A stretch of 64,000 bases of DNA, from the NCBI GenBank assembly GCA_900596015.1, contig UVIF01000016.1, positions 1-64,000 of the forward strand, read 5' to 3'. Numbering within the stretch: position 1 is the first letter of the stretch; each line of letters begins with the position of its first letter. Of the stretch, positions 1 through 6,797 are shown one piece after another. This DNA comes from Pseudomonas viridiflava. Its GTDB lineage: Bacteria; Pseudomonadota; Gammaproteobacteria; Pseudomonadales; Pseudomonadaceae. Below the pieces are notes generated by a model. It searched no databases, was not told where the DNA came from, and saw only the letters and a list, made by a program, of their open reading frames with translations. The position numbers and the translations under genes are program-made.

Positions 1-9
1 ACAGAATTT

Positions 10-124
10 CTTGACGACCATAGAGCATTGGAACCACCTGATCCCATCCCGAACTCAGCAGTGAAACGATGCATCGCCGATGGTAGTGTGGGGTTTCCCC
101 ATGTGAGAGTAGGTCATCGTCAAG
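10..124 (+). rRNA. rrf: 5S ribosomal RNA
   Basis: This is a full 5S rRNA. The conserved core (GGAACCACCTGATCCCATCC, then GAACTCAG and GATGCATCGCCGATGGTAGT) is present. The two ends form the expected helix: CTTGACGA at 10-17 pairs with TCGTCAAG at 117-124. It is the last gene of an rRNA operon whose 16S and 23S genes would lie left of the window. Ends are set by the terminal helix and could be off by a few bases. Confidence 0.96.
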
Positions 125-135
125 ATTGAATTCCG

Positions 136-176
136 AAACCCCTATCTGCGCGAGCAGGTAGGGGTTTTGTCTTTTT
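136..176 (+). terminator. rho-independent terminator of the rRNA operon
   Basis: A 14-bp stem (136-149 with 154-167, one G-T pair) has a four-base loop and is followed by a T-rich run to 176. It lies 11 bases after the 5S rRNA, which is where the rRNA operon should stop. Confidence 0.92.
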
Positions 177-260
177 AGCGTTTTTTGTAAGACCCCTCCT
201 ACTTATTAGTTCAACACTCAGCTGTCTCTTACAGGTAGGGCAGATCCGGCTGGCTCAACT

Positions 261-268
261 CGCGAAGC
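261..268. repeat. target site duplication, left copy
   Basis: CGCGAAGC directly precedes the left terminal GTAA of the IS66-type transposon and is repeated exactly at 6738-6745, just after the right terminal repeat. Eight bases is the duplication length known for the IS66 family. Confidence 0.9.
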
Positions 269-291
269 GTAACCGTCCGGCAAAGTCACCT
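269..291 (+). repeat. left terminal inverted repeat of the IS66-type transposon
   Basis: Starts with the IS66-type GTAA followed by CCGTCCGG and, after a short gap, CACCT. It matches the complement of the right end at 6715-6737 at about 18 of 23 positions. Confidence 0.85.
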
Positions 292-368
292 ACCCGATCC
301 CAGCAATAAGGGCGATGTTCTCCACCTAAAAATACGTGGACACCATCACTCTTATCGTCAGGATTCCC

Positions 369-692
369 ATGCGCCGAAGAACGTCTTATCCCAAACCTCT
401 TAAAGCCCAGATAGTCCAGGAATGCCTGCAACCCGGCGTGTCAATGGCCAGCGTTGCCCTGCGCCACGGCATCAATGCCAATCTGGTTCGCAAGTGGATA
501 CCTCTTCATCAAGATTTTCAGGCACCGGCCTTGCCCGCCTTCGTTCCAATAAAACTGGAGCCCATAGCTCTGCCCGATCAGCCATTGCTGGTTAATCTGG
601 AAATCCCCTTCGGGCAGCAGATCATCATTGTGAAATGGCCCTCAGCCGATCCTGATGGTTGCGCTCGATTCATTCGCGGGCTGACCCGGTGA
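369..692 (+). CDS. tnpA: IS66-family accessory protein TnpA
   Basis: A 107-residue helix-turn-helix protein that IS66 elements need, with TnpB, for transposition. Its N-terminus, MRRRTSYPKPLKAQIVQ, and the following helix-turn-helix (SMASVALRHGINANLVRKW, residues about 24-42) are typical of IS66 Orf1. A GTG at 336 in the same frame would add 11 residues, but ATG 369 matches the usual start of the family. Its stop overlaps the GTG start of tnpB by four bases (GTGA), implying translational coupling. Confidence 0.88.
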   Translation: MRRRTSYPKPLKAQIVQECLQPGVSMASVALRHGINANLVRKWIPLHQDFQAPALPAFVPIKLEPIALPDQPLLVNLEIPFGQQIIIVKWPSADPDGCARFIRGLTR

Positions 693-1024
693 TTCGTATC
701 GACGCCATCTGGCTCGCCACCGAACCTCTGGATATGCGCGCGGGCACCGATTCCGCGCTGGCTAGGGTAATCGCGGTGTTCGGTACGGCGAAGCCGCACT
801 GTGCTTATCTTTTCGCCAATCGCCGCGCTAACCGGATGAAGGTTCTGGTGCATGACGGTGTGGGTGTCTGGCTCGCAGCGCGGCGACTCAATCAGGGTAA
901 GTTTCACTGGCCGGGTATCCGCCATGGCCTGGAAATTGAACTTGATAACGAACAACTTCAGGCCTTGGTTTTGGGGTTGCCTTGGCAGCGGGTTGGCATA
1001 GGTGGCACCATCACATTGCTTTAA
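689..1024 (+). CDS. tnpB: IS66-family accessory protein TnpB
   Basis: A 111-residue protein with the IS66 Orf2 pattern: MIRIDAIWLATEPLDMRAG at the N-terminus, then ANRRANRMKVLVHDGVGVWLAARRL, then GKFHWP. The GTG at 689 overlaps the tnpA stop and gives the length and start usual for the family, better than the upstream in-frame ATG at 659 inside tnpA. The molecular role of TnpB in IS66 transposition is not well defined, but it is a constant member of the family. Confidence 0.9.
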   Translation: MIRIDAIWLATEPLDMRAGTDSALARVIAVFGTAKPHCAYLFANRRANRMKVLVHDGVGVWLAARRLNQGKFHWPGIRHGLEIELDNEQLQALVLGLPWQRVGIGGTITLL

Positions 1025-1087
1025 AAAAGCAGTAAATAGCATCCGGGCTTGCTGTCGCAACCGACCTGCTTTGGTAAAATCCAATTG

Positions 1088-2614
1088 ATGACATCCTTGC
1101 CCAACCTCGACCAAATGACCACTCACCAACTACGTGCATTAGCGGCGCAGTTGATGTCGAAGGTCGACACCATGGGCAGAAAGATCCATCGCGATCAGAC
1201 CATCATTGAGCAGCTGACCCACGAGATTGCCATCCTCAAGCGGCATCGGTTTGCCAAGCGTAGCGAGCAGATCAGCCCTGACCAAGGCAACTTGCTCGAC
1301 GATCTGCTCAACACGGATCTGGAGGCTATCGACGCCGAGCTGAGCGCACTCCCGCCGGAGCCGGCTCCAGGGAAGACACGTCAGCAGCCCAAACGCGCGC
1401 CCCTGCCATCGCAGTTTCCACGTACCGTGATCCGCCATGAGCCGGAAAACACTAAGTGCGCCTGCGGCTGCCAACTTCAGCGTATCGGCGAAGATGTCAG
1501 CGAAAAGCTGGATTACACACCGGGCGTGTTCACGGTCGAGCAGCATGTGCGTGGAAAGTGGGCCTGCCGCCAATGCGAAGCACTGATCCAGGCGCCGGTA
1601 CCGGCCCAAGTAATCGACAAAGGCATACCTACTGCAGGCCTGCTCGCGCACGTGATGGTGGCGAAGTTCGCCGACCACTTACCGCTGTACCGGCAGGAGA
1701 AAATCTTCGGCCGCGCCGGCTTGCCTATTGCGCGCTCCACGCTGGCTCAGTGGGTCGGGCAAACTGGCGTGCAACTTCAGCCTTTGGTTGATGCCCTGCG
1801 AGAGGTCGTCCTGGCGCAGCGGGTTGTACATGCTGATGAGACGCCGGTGCAAATGCTTGCGCCCGGCCAGAAGAAAACTCACCGCGCGTATGTCTGGGCT
1901 TACTGCACCACGCCGTTCACGGCGGTTAAAGCGGTGGTCTACGACTTCAGCCCAAGCCGCGCGGGTGAACATGCCCGCAATTTCCTCGGCTCCTGGAACG
2001 GCAAACTGGTGTGCGACGACTTCGCGGGCTACAAAGCCGGGTTCGAAAAAGGCATGACCGAAATCGGCTGCATGGCTCACGCCCGCCGCAAGTTCTTTGA
2101 TCTGCACGTGGCGAATAAAAGTCAGTTGGCCGAAAAGGCACTCAACTCGATTGACGGCTTGTACGAGGTCGAACGCCAGGCGCACGATATGAGTGATGAA
2201 GATCGCTGGCGAATACGACAAGAAAAAGCGGCGCCGTTGGCAAAAGCTTTGCGCAACTGGATGTTGACCCAGCGCGATCTTGTGCCCAAAGGATCTGCGA
2301 CGGCAAAAGCCTTGGATTACAGCCTTAAACGTTGGTTAGCGCTGACGCGCTACCTCGACGATGGGGCTGTGCCCATCGATAACAACCAAGTGGAGAACCA
2401 GATCCGTCCATGGGCACTGGGGCGCTCAAACTGGTTGTTTGCAGGGTCTCTTCGTAGCGGCAAAAGGGCGGCAGCGATTATGAGTTTGATCCAGTCAGCC
2501 CGCATCAATGGGCAGGATCCCTATGCGTATCTCAAAGATGTGCTGACGCGCCTGCCGACGCAGCGGGCGAGTGAAATCGATCAGTTGCTGCCGCATACGT
2601 GGCAATCGCTTTAA
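1088..2614 (+). CDS. tnpC: IS66-family transposase TnpC (DDE type)
   Basis: The 508-residue catalytic subunit. From N to C: a leucine-rich coiled region (about 10-60), a zinc-finger-like cysteine cluster (CACGCQLQ, then CRQCEAL) near 115-165, and a DDE domain with VVHADETPVQ (first Asp), LVCDDFAGY (second Asp) and a C-terminal IDNNQVENQIRP (Glu). The N-terminal DUF4096-like, zinc-finger and C-terminal segments are all present, so it appears full length. ATG 1088 begins MTSLPNLDQM, a normal family start; the frame is open upstream to 1049 only through a non-ATG codon. It ends 129 bp before the convergent TetR gene of the cargo. Confidence 0.93.
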   Translation: MTSLPNLDQMTTHQLRALAAQLMSKVDTMGRKIHRDQTIIEQLTHEIAILKRHRFAKRSEQISPDQGNLLDDLLNTDLEAIDAELSALPPEPAPGKTRQQPKRAPLPSQFPRTVIRHEPENTKCACGCQLQRIGEDVSEKLDYTPGVFTVEQHVRGKWACRQCEALIQAPVPAQVIDKGIPTAGLLAHVMVAKFADHLPLYRQEKIFGRAGLPIARSTLAQWVGQTGVQLQPLVDALREVVLAQRVVHADETPVQMLAPGQKKTHRAYVWAYCTTPFTAVKAVVYDFSPSRAGEHARNFLGSWNGKLVCDDFAGYKAGFEKGMTEIGCMAHARRKFFDLHVANKSQLAEKALNSIDGLYEVERQAHDMSDEDRWRIRQEKAAPLAKALRNWMLTQRDLVPKGSATAKALDYSLKRWLALTRYLDDGAVPIDNNQVENQIRPWALGRSNWLFAGSLRSGKRAAAIMSLIQSARINGQDPYAYLKDVLTRLPTQRASEIDQLLPHTWQSL

Positions 2615-2743
2615 TCGCGCAAGACACCTACATTGGGTTGACCAGGAAGCATGCAGGTGTAGGGAGAAACCAGGCAATAGTCGGACGACGCCAGCAAGGC
2701 CGCCGTCATGATTTCAGGAGTTAAATCCTCGTGCGTGGAAGTA

Positions 2744-3361
2744 TTAGGAAGATTCTTCAGGTATATCGCTGGCGCTGCCTATTATTTGGCCTAGGCCTAC
2801 CGCGGTGGTCTCCACAACTGCAATCAGCCTCTCTTCCTCCCAACCCTCCTTCGCCGCAGCCGACAGGCCAAGCATGGTCGCGGAGACATAGTCTAAAACT
2901 TGGCTAGCAGCGGAGATGCCAGATGCTTCGAGAAACGCCATCACTTTTGCACGATTCTCGTCTGCGATTTGCTTAGCAGCTATTCCCGACTCAGTGGCTC
3001 CGGCCTTCGCATGCTCCAGAATAAAACAACCTCGGCGGTTCGGGTGGGCGGCGTATGCATGCACCGCAGCCCTAAGCATGTCCCTCAGTACGGTCTGCGG
3101 TGATTTGTCTGGGATCAAAAAGGTGTCGAGTGGCACAACAGTCGCGGAGTAATGCCTCAAAGCATCGTTGAAAAACGCGCCCTTGCTGCCGAAAGCCGTA
3201 TAGAAGCTCGGCGGAGTAATCCCTATCGCTTCTGTCAGCGATGCGACGCTGACGTTCTCATAGCCGTGCTCGTGGAACAGATGCTGCCCGACCTGGATGG
3301 CGTCCTCAAGGACGAATTCACGCGGTCGCCCACGGGCTCGCTTATTTACGTTAATGACCAT
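2744..3361 (-). CDS. TetR/AcrR-family repressor, CifR-like
   Basis: A 205-residue TetR protein. RARGRPREF opens the DNA-binding domain, and the helix-turn-helix covers about residues 20-66 (TEAIGITPPSFYTAFGSKGAFF). The C-terminal part is a ligand-binding helical bundle. It is divergent from an MFS gene and a Cif-type epoxide hydrolase, the arrangement known in P. aeruginosa, where the TetR repressor CifR controls morB, an MFS gene and cif and is released by epoxides. Orthology to CifR is inferred from position, not from alignment. The same 11-bp motif lies inside its first codons and upstream of the MFS gene, suggesting autoregulation. Part of the IS66 cargo. Confidence 0.8.
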   Translation of the reverse strand: MVINVNKRARGRPREFVLEDAIQVGQHLFHEHGYENVSVASLTEAIGITPPSFYTAFGSKGAFFNDALRHYSATVVPLDTFLIPDKSPQTVLRDMLRAAVHAYAAHPNRRGCFILEHAKAGATESGIAAKQIADENRAKVMAFLEASGISAASQVLDYVSATMLGLSAAAKEGWEEERLIAVVETTAVGLGQIIGSASDIPEESS

Positions 3362-3418
3362 TACATAATCCGTTTACTCTGGGGTTTATGAATACTATAG
3401 TGGGAGATAACGTAAATA
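3343..3418. promoter_or_regulatory. divergent control region of the cif-like cargo
   Basis: An 11-bp sequence occurs in opposite orientations: TATTTACGTTA at 3343-3353 (within the first codons of the TetR gene) and TAACGTAAATA at 3408-3418. Between them is a sigma70-like promoter reading right: TTTACT at 3373-3378, a 17-bp spacer and TATAGT at 3396-3401. The second copy sits just after the -10. Paired inverted sites around a divergent promoter suggest operators of the TetR repressor. Confidence 0.6.
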
Positions 3419-3476
3419 TCCATGCCGTCAGGTTGCGCTCTGCACGGCAGCCACTACGCCAATCGCGAGGAAAATC

Positions 3477-4691
3477 ATGCAGCCCTCCCCATCTCAAAGC
3501 CTGTCCAACGAGGCTACTGCCAGGAACTCCGGACTACCCATCGCGGCACTGGCTGGCCTAGCCGCCGCAGGCTTTCTATGCATCGTCACTGAGACACTAC
3601 CCGCCGGTTTGTTGCCCAGCATCGCCTCTGGCCTTCAGATCTCTGAAGCTATTGCAGGGCAGCTTGTCGCGATATACGCACTTGGATCGCTGTTGGCGGC
3701 AATCCCACTCACCAGTCTGACCCAAGGTTTGCGCCGTAGGCCTGTCTTGCTGGCAACGATCATCTGCTTCGTTGTTGGCAACACGTTGACCGCGATGGCT
3801 GAGTCAATCGGTGTCGTGCTGATCGCACGGTTCATAGCAGGATGTGCGGCAGGATTGGCGTGGGGAATACTTGCGGGGTACGCCCGCAGCATCGTACGTC
3901 CCGAACAGACTGGGGCGGCAATGGCGGTCGCGATGGTAGGTGTGCCCCTGGCGCTATCACTGGGTGTTCCGCTGGGGACGTTCCTGGGGAGCTTGGTAGG
4001 GTGGCGTGGATCGTTCCTCATTCTATCGGCACTTGCTGTCATGTTGATCGGTTGGATCATGGTGAAGGTTCCAGATGCTCCTGGCCGAACAGGCGACAAC
4101 CGCCCCTCGCTCATAGGCGTCATCAGAACTAAGGGCATCCTGCCGATCCTTCTTGTCATTCTGGCCTGGATGACTGCCCACAACATTCTCTATACCTACA
4201 TCGCGCCGTTCTCGACTGCCTCGCAATCGCGGGTCGATCTAGTCCTGCTGGCGTTCGGAATAAGTTCGCTTGCTGGCATATGGGTAGTCGGGCGTTGGGT
4301 TGACCGGATGCTCCGCATGATGGTGCTTGCATCGATCGGTTCGTTCGCATTAACCGCTGTACTCTTGAGTATCGCTGGAGAGCAGAGCATCGCGGTCTAT
4401 TTGAGCGCCGTCGTCTGGGGCCTAGGTTTTGGCGGAGCGGGCGCCATGATGCAGACAGCGTCAGCTGATGCCGCCCGCGATGGCGTCGACTTAGCCCAGG
4501 CCATGGTAACCACTGCATGGAACCTGGCAATCGCGGCCGGCGGAGCTGTTGGCGGAGCTCTCCTTACGCAAGGTGGTACGTCCATGCTGCCGCCCGCTGT
4601 CGCCATTCTCGCACTGCTAGCTTTTGTGATAGCACTGGCAGCACGTCGCTATGCCTTTCCTCCCGGTAGTCGCGCTCAACAAGATCGCTGA
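3477..4691 (+). CDS. MFS efflux transporter (AraJ/SotB-like)
   Basis: A 404-residue inner-membrane protein with about twelve hydrophobic segments and the MFS signature after TM2 (SLTQGLRRRPVLLA). The fold resembles the sugar/drug efflux branch (AraJ, SotB). A GAGGA ribosome site lies just before ATG 3477. It is first in the operon MFS, Cif-like hydrolase, VOC protein. In P. aeruginosa an MFS gene likewise directly precedes cif. The substrate is unknown; export of a toxic epoxide or its product is a guess from context. Confidence 0.85.
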   Translation: MQPSPSQSLSNEATARNSGLPIAALAGLAAAGFLCIVTETLPAGLLPSIASGLQISEAIAGQLVAIYALGSLLAAIPLTSLTQGLRRRPVLLATIICFVVGNTLTAMAESIGVVLIARFIAGCAAGLAWGILAGYARSIVRPEQTGAAMAVAMVGVPLALSLGVPLGTFLGSLVGWRGSFLILSALAVMLIGWIMVKVPDAPGRTGDNRPSLIGVIRTKGILPILLVILAWMTAHNILYTYIAPFSTASQSRVDLVLLAFGISSLAGIWVVGRWVDRMLRMMVLASIGSFALTAVLLSIAGEQSIAVYLSAVVWGLGFGGAGAMMQTASADAARDGVDLAQAMVTTAWNLAIAAGGAVGGALLTQGGTSMLPPAVAILALLAFVIALAARRYAFPPGSRAQQDR

Positions 4692-4727
4692 TCGCCCAAT
4701 CATTTATCGTCCCACTAGGTGAAAAAT

Positions 4728-5720
4728 ATGAAGCTCCACGCAATTGCACTAGCCGTTGCTGCGCTCGCTATGGGTGTAACTCAGGCCAACGCAGCACAGA
4801 TCAATCCTGCACCGCCTCCAGCTGTCAGCGCCCAACAGGCAGAGTTTCCGACACCCGAAGGTTTTACCAGCGCCTACGAGACTGTTGACGGTGTGAAGTT
4901 GCATTTCGTACGTGGCGGCAAAGGCCCCCTTGTGATGCTTGTCCACGGCTTCGGCCAGACATGGTATGAGTGGAGTAGCCTCATGCCGCAACTCGCAGAA
5001 CGCTATACGGTCGTAGCAGTAGACCTGCCAGGTCTTGGCCTGTCAGCGCCGCCGAAAACTACTTACACTGGAGTGGATGTTTCGGAGTATCTGCACAAGC
5101 TTGCCAAGCGGATCAGTGCGGACAAGCCCTTCTACCTTGTTGCCCACGATATTGGTATCTGGAACAGCTACCCAATGGTTGCCCGCCATCCTGGGGACAT
5201 CGTGAAGGCTGCGTTCATCGAAGCGACCATTCCTGACGACACTCTCTATTCGCTGCCAGCCTTCGTCGCGACCGGGGAGGCACCTGGATGGCATCACAGT
5301 TTCTTCGCAGCCTCCGGTCAGCTGGCCGACGCAATGGTCAAAGGAAACGAGCGATTGTTTCTGACGCATTTCATTCGTCACCATGCCAGCAACCAAGCGG
5401 TGTTCACTGACGAACTGGTAGACCGTTACGTGCGGTCATACTCTAAGCCCCAGACCTTCCACCACGCATTTGAATATTATCGTGCGCTTCCCCAATCGAT
5501 TAAGCAGAACGAGAAGCTGGTGGCTACTAAGCTGACAATGCCTGTACTCGCGGTTGGCGGTGGGGGTAACGGCGGGTTCGGTGCTCAGCAGCCTGAGAAC
5601 ATCCGCCGCTACGCCACTAACGTTGAATCGCACGTGTTGCCAGATTGCGGCCATTGGGTTCCAGAGGAGTGCGCTCCAGCGTTGAACCCTTTGATCAACT
5701 CCTTCTTGGGTCGACCATAG
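4728..5720 (+). CDS. cif: exported Cif-type epoxide hydrolase
   Basis: A 330-residue alpha/beta hydrolase with a signal peptide (cleavage expected after QANA, about residue 22). It closely resembles P. aeruginosa Cif, a secreted epoxide hydrolase that acts on host cells: MLVHGFGQTWYEW, DLPGLGLS, LVAHDIGIWN, FEYYRAL and CGHWVPEEC all match as I recall that protein. The five catalytic residues reported for Cif (Asp129, Glu153, His177, Tyr239, His297) line up at a constant offset with Asp141, Glu165, His189, Tyr251 and His309 here. Aspartate rather than serine at the nucleophile excludes an ordinary esterase. ATG 4728 is preferred over GTG 4719 because AGGTG at 4717-4721 is correctly spaced and the signal peptide starts there. 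It is 36 bp after the MFS gene. Confidence 0.87.
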   Translation: MKLHAIALAVAALAMGVTQANAAQINPAPPPAVSAQQAEFPTPEGFTSAYETVDGVKLHFVRGGKGPLVMLVHGFGQTWYEWSSLMPQLAERYTVVAVDLPGLGLSAPPKTTYTGVDVSEYLHKLAKRISADKPFYLVAHDIGIWNSYPMVARHPGDIVKAAFIEATIPDDTLYSLPAFVATGEAPGWHHSFFAASGQLADAMVKGNERLFLTHFIRHHASNQAVFTDELVDRYVRSYSKPQTFHHAFEYYRALPQSIKQNEKLVATKLTMPVLAVGGGGNGGFGAQQPENIRRYATNVESHVLPDCGHWVPEECAPALNPLINSFLGRP

Positions 5721-5733
5721 GTGGGAATGCTGA

Positions 5734-6246
5734 ATGTCTAGCAATGTACGTGGCATAGATCATATAGGCATAACGGTTCCAGACATCGAGGCAGCAACCC
5801 GGTTCTTTCACGAGGCCTTCTATGCAGCTATCGTCTACGACACAGTGGTCGATGGCCAACCGCGTCGCCCCCCCGAAGAACTTGCCGCAACGGTAGCGCT
5901 GAAAGAAGAGCAAAGAATCGTGGCGACTCGCATGATTCGTCTCGGTGAAGGTGCCAACATCGAATTGTTTGAGATCGAAGGTGCAGCACCGGGCGTCGAT
6001 GGAATAGGCTCCATGGGGCTTCAGCACTTCGCCGTTTACTGTGATGATCTTGCCCAGGTGCTCCATCGTGTCTTGGCTGCAGGAGGTACTCCGCTTCGCG
6101 GGCCGAACGCACTTTTTGGTATCGAAAAAGGAACAGGCAATTCTATGCATTATGTCCGAGCGCCATGGGGCACGTTGATAGAATTGATCTCCATCCCAAC
6201 CGCTACAGGGCCGAGCTGCGAGGTAGATCGTTGGAAACCTTCTTGA
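5734..6246 (+). CDS. VOC-superfamily (glyoxalase/dioxygenase-fold) protein
   Basis: A 170-residue protein with two VOC beta-alpha-beta modules. RGIDHIGITVPDIEAATRFF opens the first and MGLQHFAVYCDDL the second, each contributing a metal-ligand-type His. A C-terminal GTLIELIS gives the usual Glu. The family includes glyoxalases, epimerases, ring-cleaving dioxygenases and fosfomycin/bleomycin resistance proteins; nothing here fixes the reaction. It starts 13 bp after the Cif-like gene, so it is co-transcribed. It occupies a place that in the P. aeruginosa operon has no VOC gene, while the morB reductase gene found there is absent. Confidence 0.8.
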   Translation: MSSNVRGIDHIGITVPDIEAATRFFHEAFYAAIVYDTVVDGQPRRPPEELAATVALKEEQRIVATRMIRLGEGANIELFEIEGAAPGVDGIGSMGLQHFAVYCDDLAQVLHRVLAAGGTPLRGPNALFGIEKGTGNSMHYVRAPWGTLIELISIPTATGPSCEVDRWKPS

Positions 6247-6714
6247 GCTAGATTTCGTCCAAACAATCAGCCTGCAAGCATTTCTTGATTCAGGCTCGTG
6301 CAACTATGGCTTTGAAGCTGTTCGCCAGCTTGTACCGAGCGACAGCATGACGGTCAGCGGGAAGCCGTTGCTGTCGCAGGCGAGCTGTATTTTGGTGATC
6401 AATCAGCCTCGGCTATGGCCGAGGCAGTGGTGTTGTAGCTGTTGTCTATGGCACTGTAAGCGATGGCCGATCTCAGAGATTATCTAAAAATCAAGTTGTG
6501 ACGGCGGCGGTTGAAATACTTCTAGGAATCTAGGTTGACGCTCACGGCCCCGGCACGGCTGTCGTGAACCAAACCATTACTTCGCTTGTGTCTTGACCCT
6601 TCAGACTTCCATCTCCGCGCCTGCATGCTCCGCTTGCCATAATCACCTTACGTACGAGGCGGCGATGAGCGACCCTAGGCTTACGAGGTCACCGAGGGGA
6701 AAATGGTGTGGTCA
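6247..6714. other. non-coding tail of the transposon cargo
   Basis: Between the VOC gene and the right terminal repeat no intact gene is seen. The left part holds a decayed transposase remnant (separate entry). The rest shows no convincing frame, promoter or terminator by eye. Confidence 0.6.
6318..6403 (-). pseudogene. remnant of an IS5-like transposase
   Basis: The reverse strand of this stretch translates to ITKIQLACDSNGFPLTVMLS, which resembles the TKIHLACD-G-PL core of IS5/IS1182-type DDE transposases. There is no start, and the frame stops soon after. It suggests that another insertion sequence once landed in the cargo and decayed. Confidence 0.4.
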
Positions 6715-6737
6715 AGGTGTATCTACCGGACGCTTAC
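6715..6737 (-). repeat. right terminal inverted repeat of the IS66-type transposon
   Basis: Read on the minus strand from 6737 inward it begins GTAAGCGTCCGG and reaches CACCT at the same distance as the left end. It lies 4.1 kb past tnpC and abuts the second copy of the 8-bp target duplication. Confidence 0.85.
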
Positions 6738-6745
6738 CGCGAAGC
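6738..6745. repeat. target site duplication, right copy
   Basis: CGCGAAGC, identical to 261-268. Joining 268 to 6746 rebuilds the uninterrupted region upstream of recC. Confidence 0.9.
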
Positions 6746-6797
6746 CACATCTGATAAGGTTGAACCTTGATTCACGCTTATCTCAAGGACTTCGCCC

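Larger units (their letters stand above)
269..6737. mobile_element. IS66-family transposon carrying a cif-like cargo (about 6.47 kb)
   Basis: Seen directly: the left end (269-291) begins GTAACCGTCCGG and continues to CACCT. The right end, read inward from 6737, begins GTAAGCGTCCGG and also continues to CACCT at the same spacing, about 18 of 23 positions identical. Identical 8-bp sequences flank the two ends. Inside, tnpA, tnpB and tnpC are in the usual IS66 order. In ordinary IS66 elements the right end lies shortly after tnpC; here 4.1 kb separate them, holding a TetR regulator, MFS transporter, Cif-type epoxide hydrolase, VOC protein and a transposase remnant. Inference: the whole unit transposed as one and duplicated its target between the rRNA operon and recC. 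All three tnp genes look intact, so it may still be mobile. Confidence 0.88.

Noticed and set aside
2626..2660. possible ordinary IS66 right end just after tnpC
   Set aside because: The sequence CACCTACATTGGGTTGACC resembles the inner part of an IS66 end, but the terminal CCGG-CGCTTAC part is missing. The true end with target duplication is at 6737. It could be a relic of the ancestral right end.
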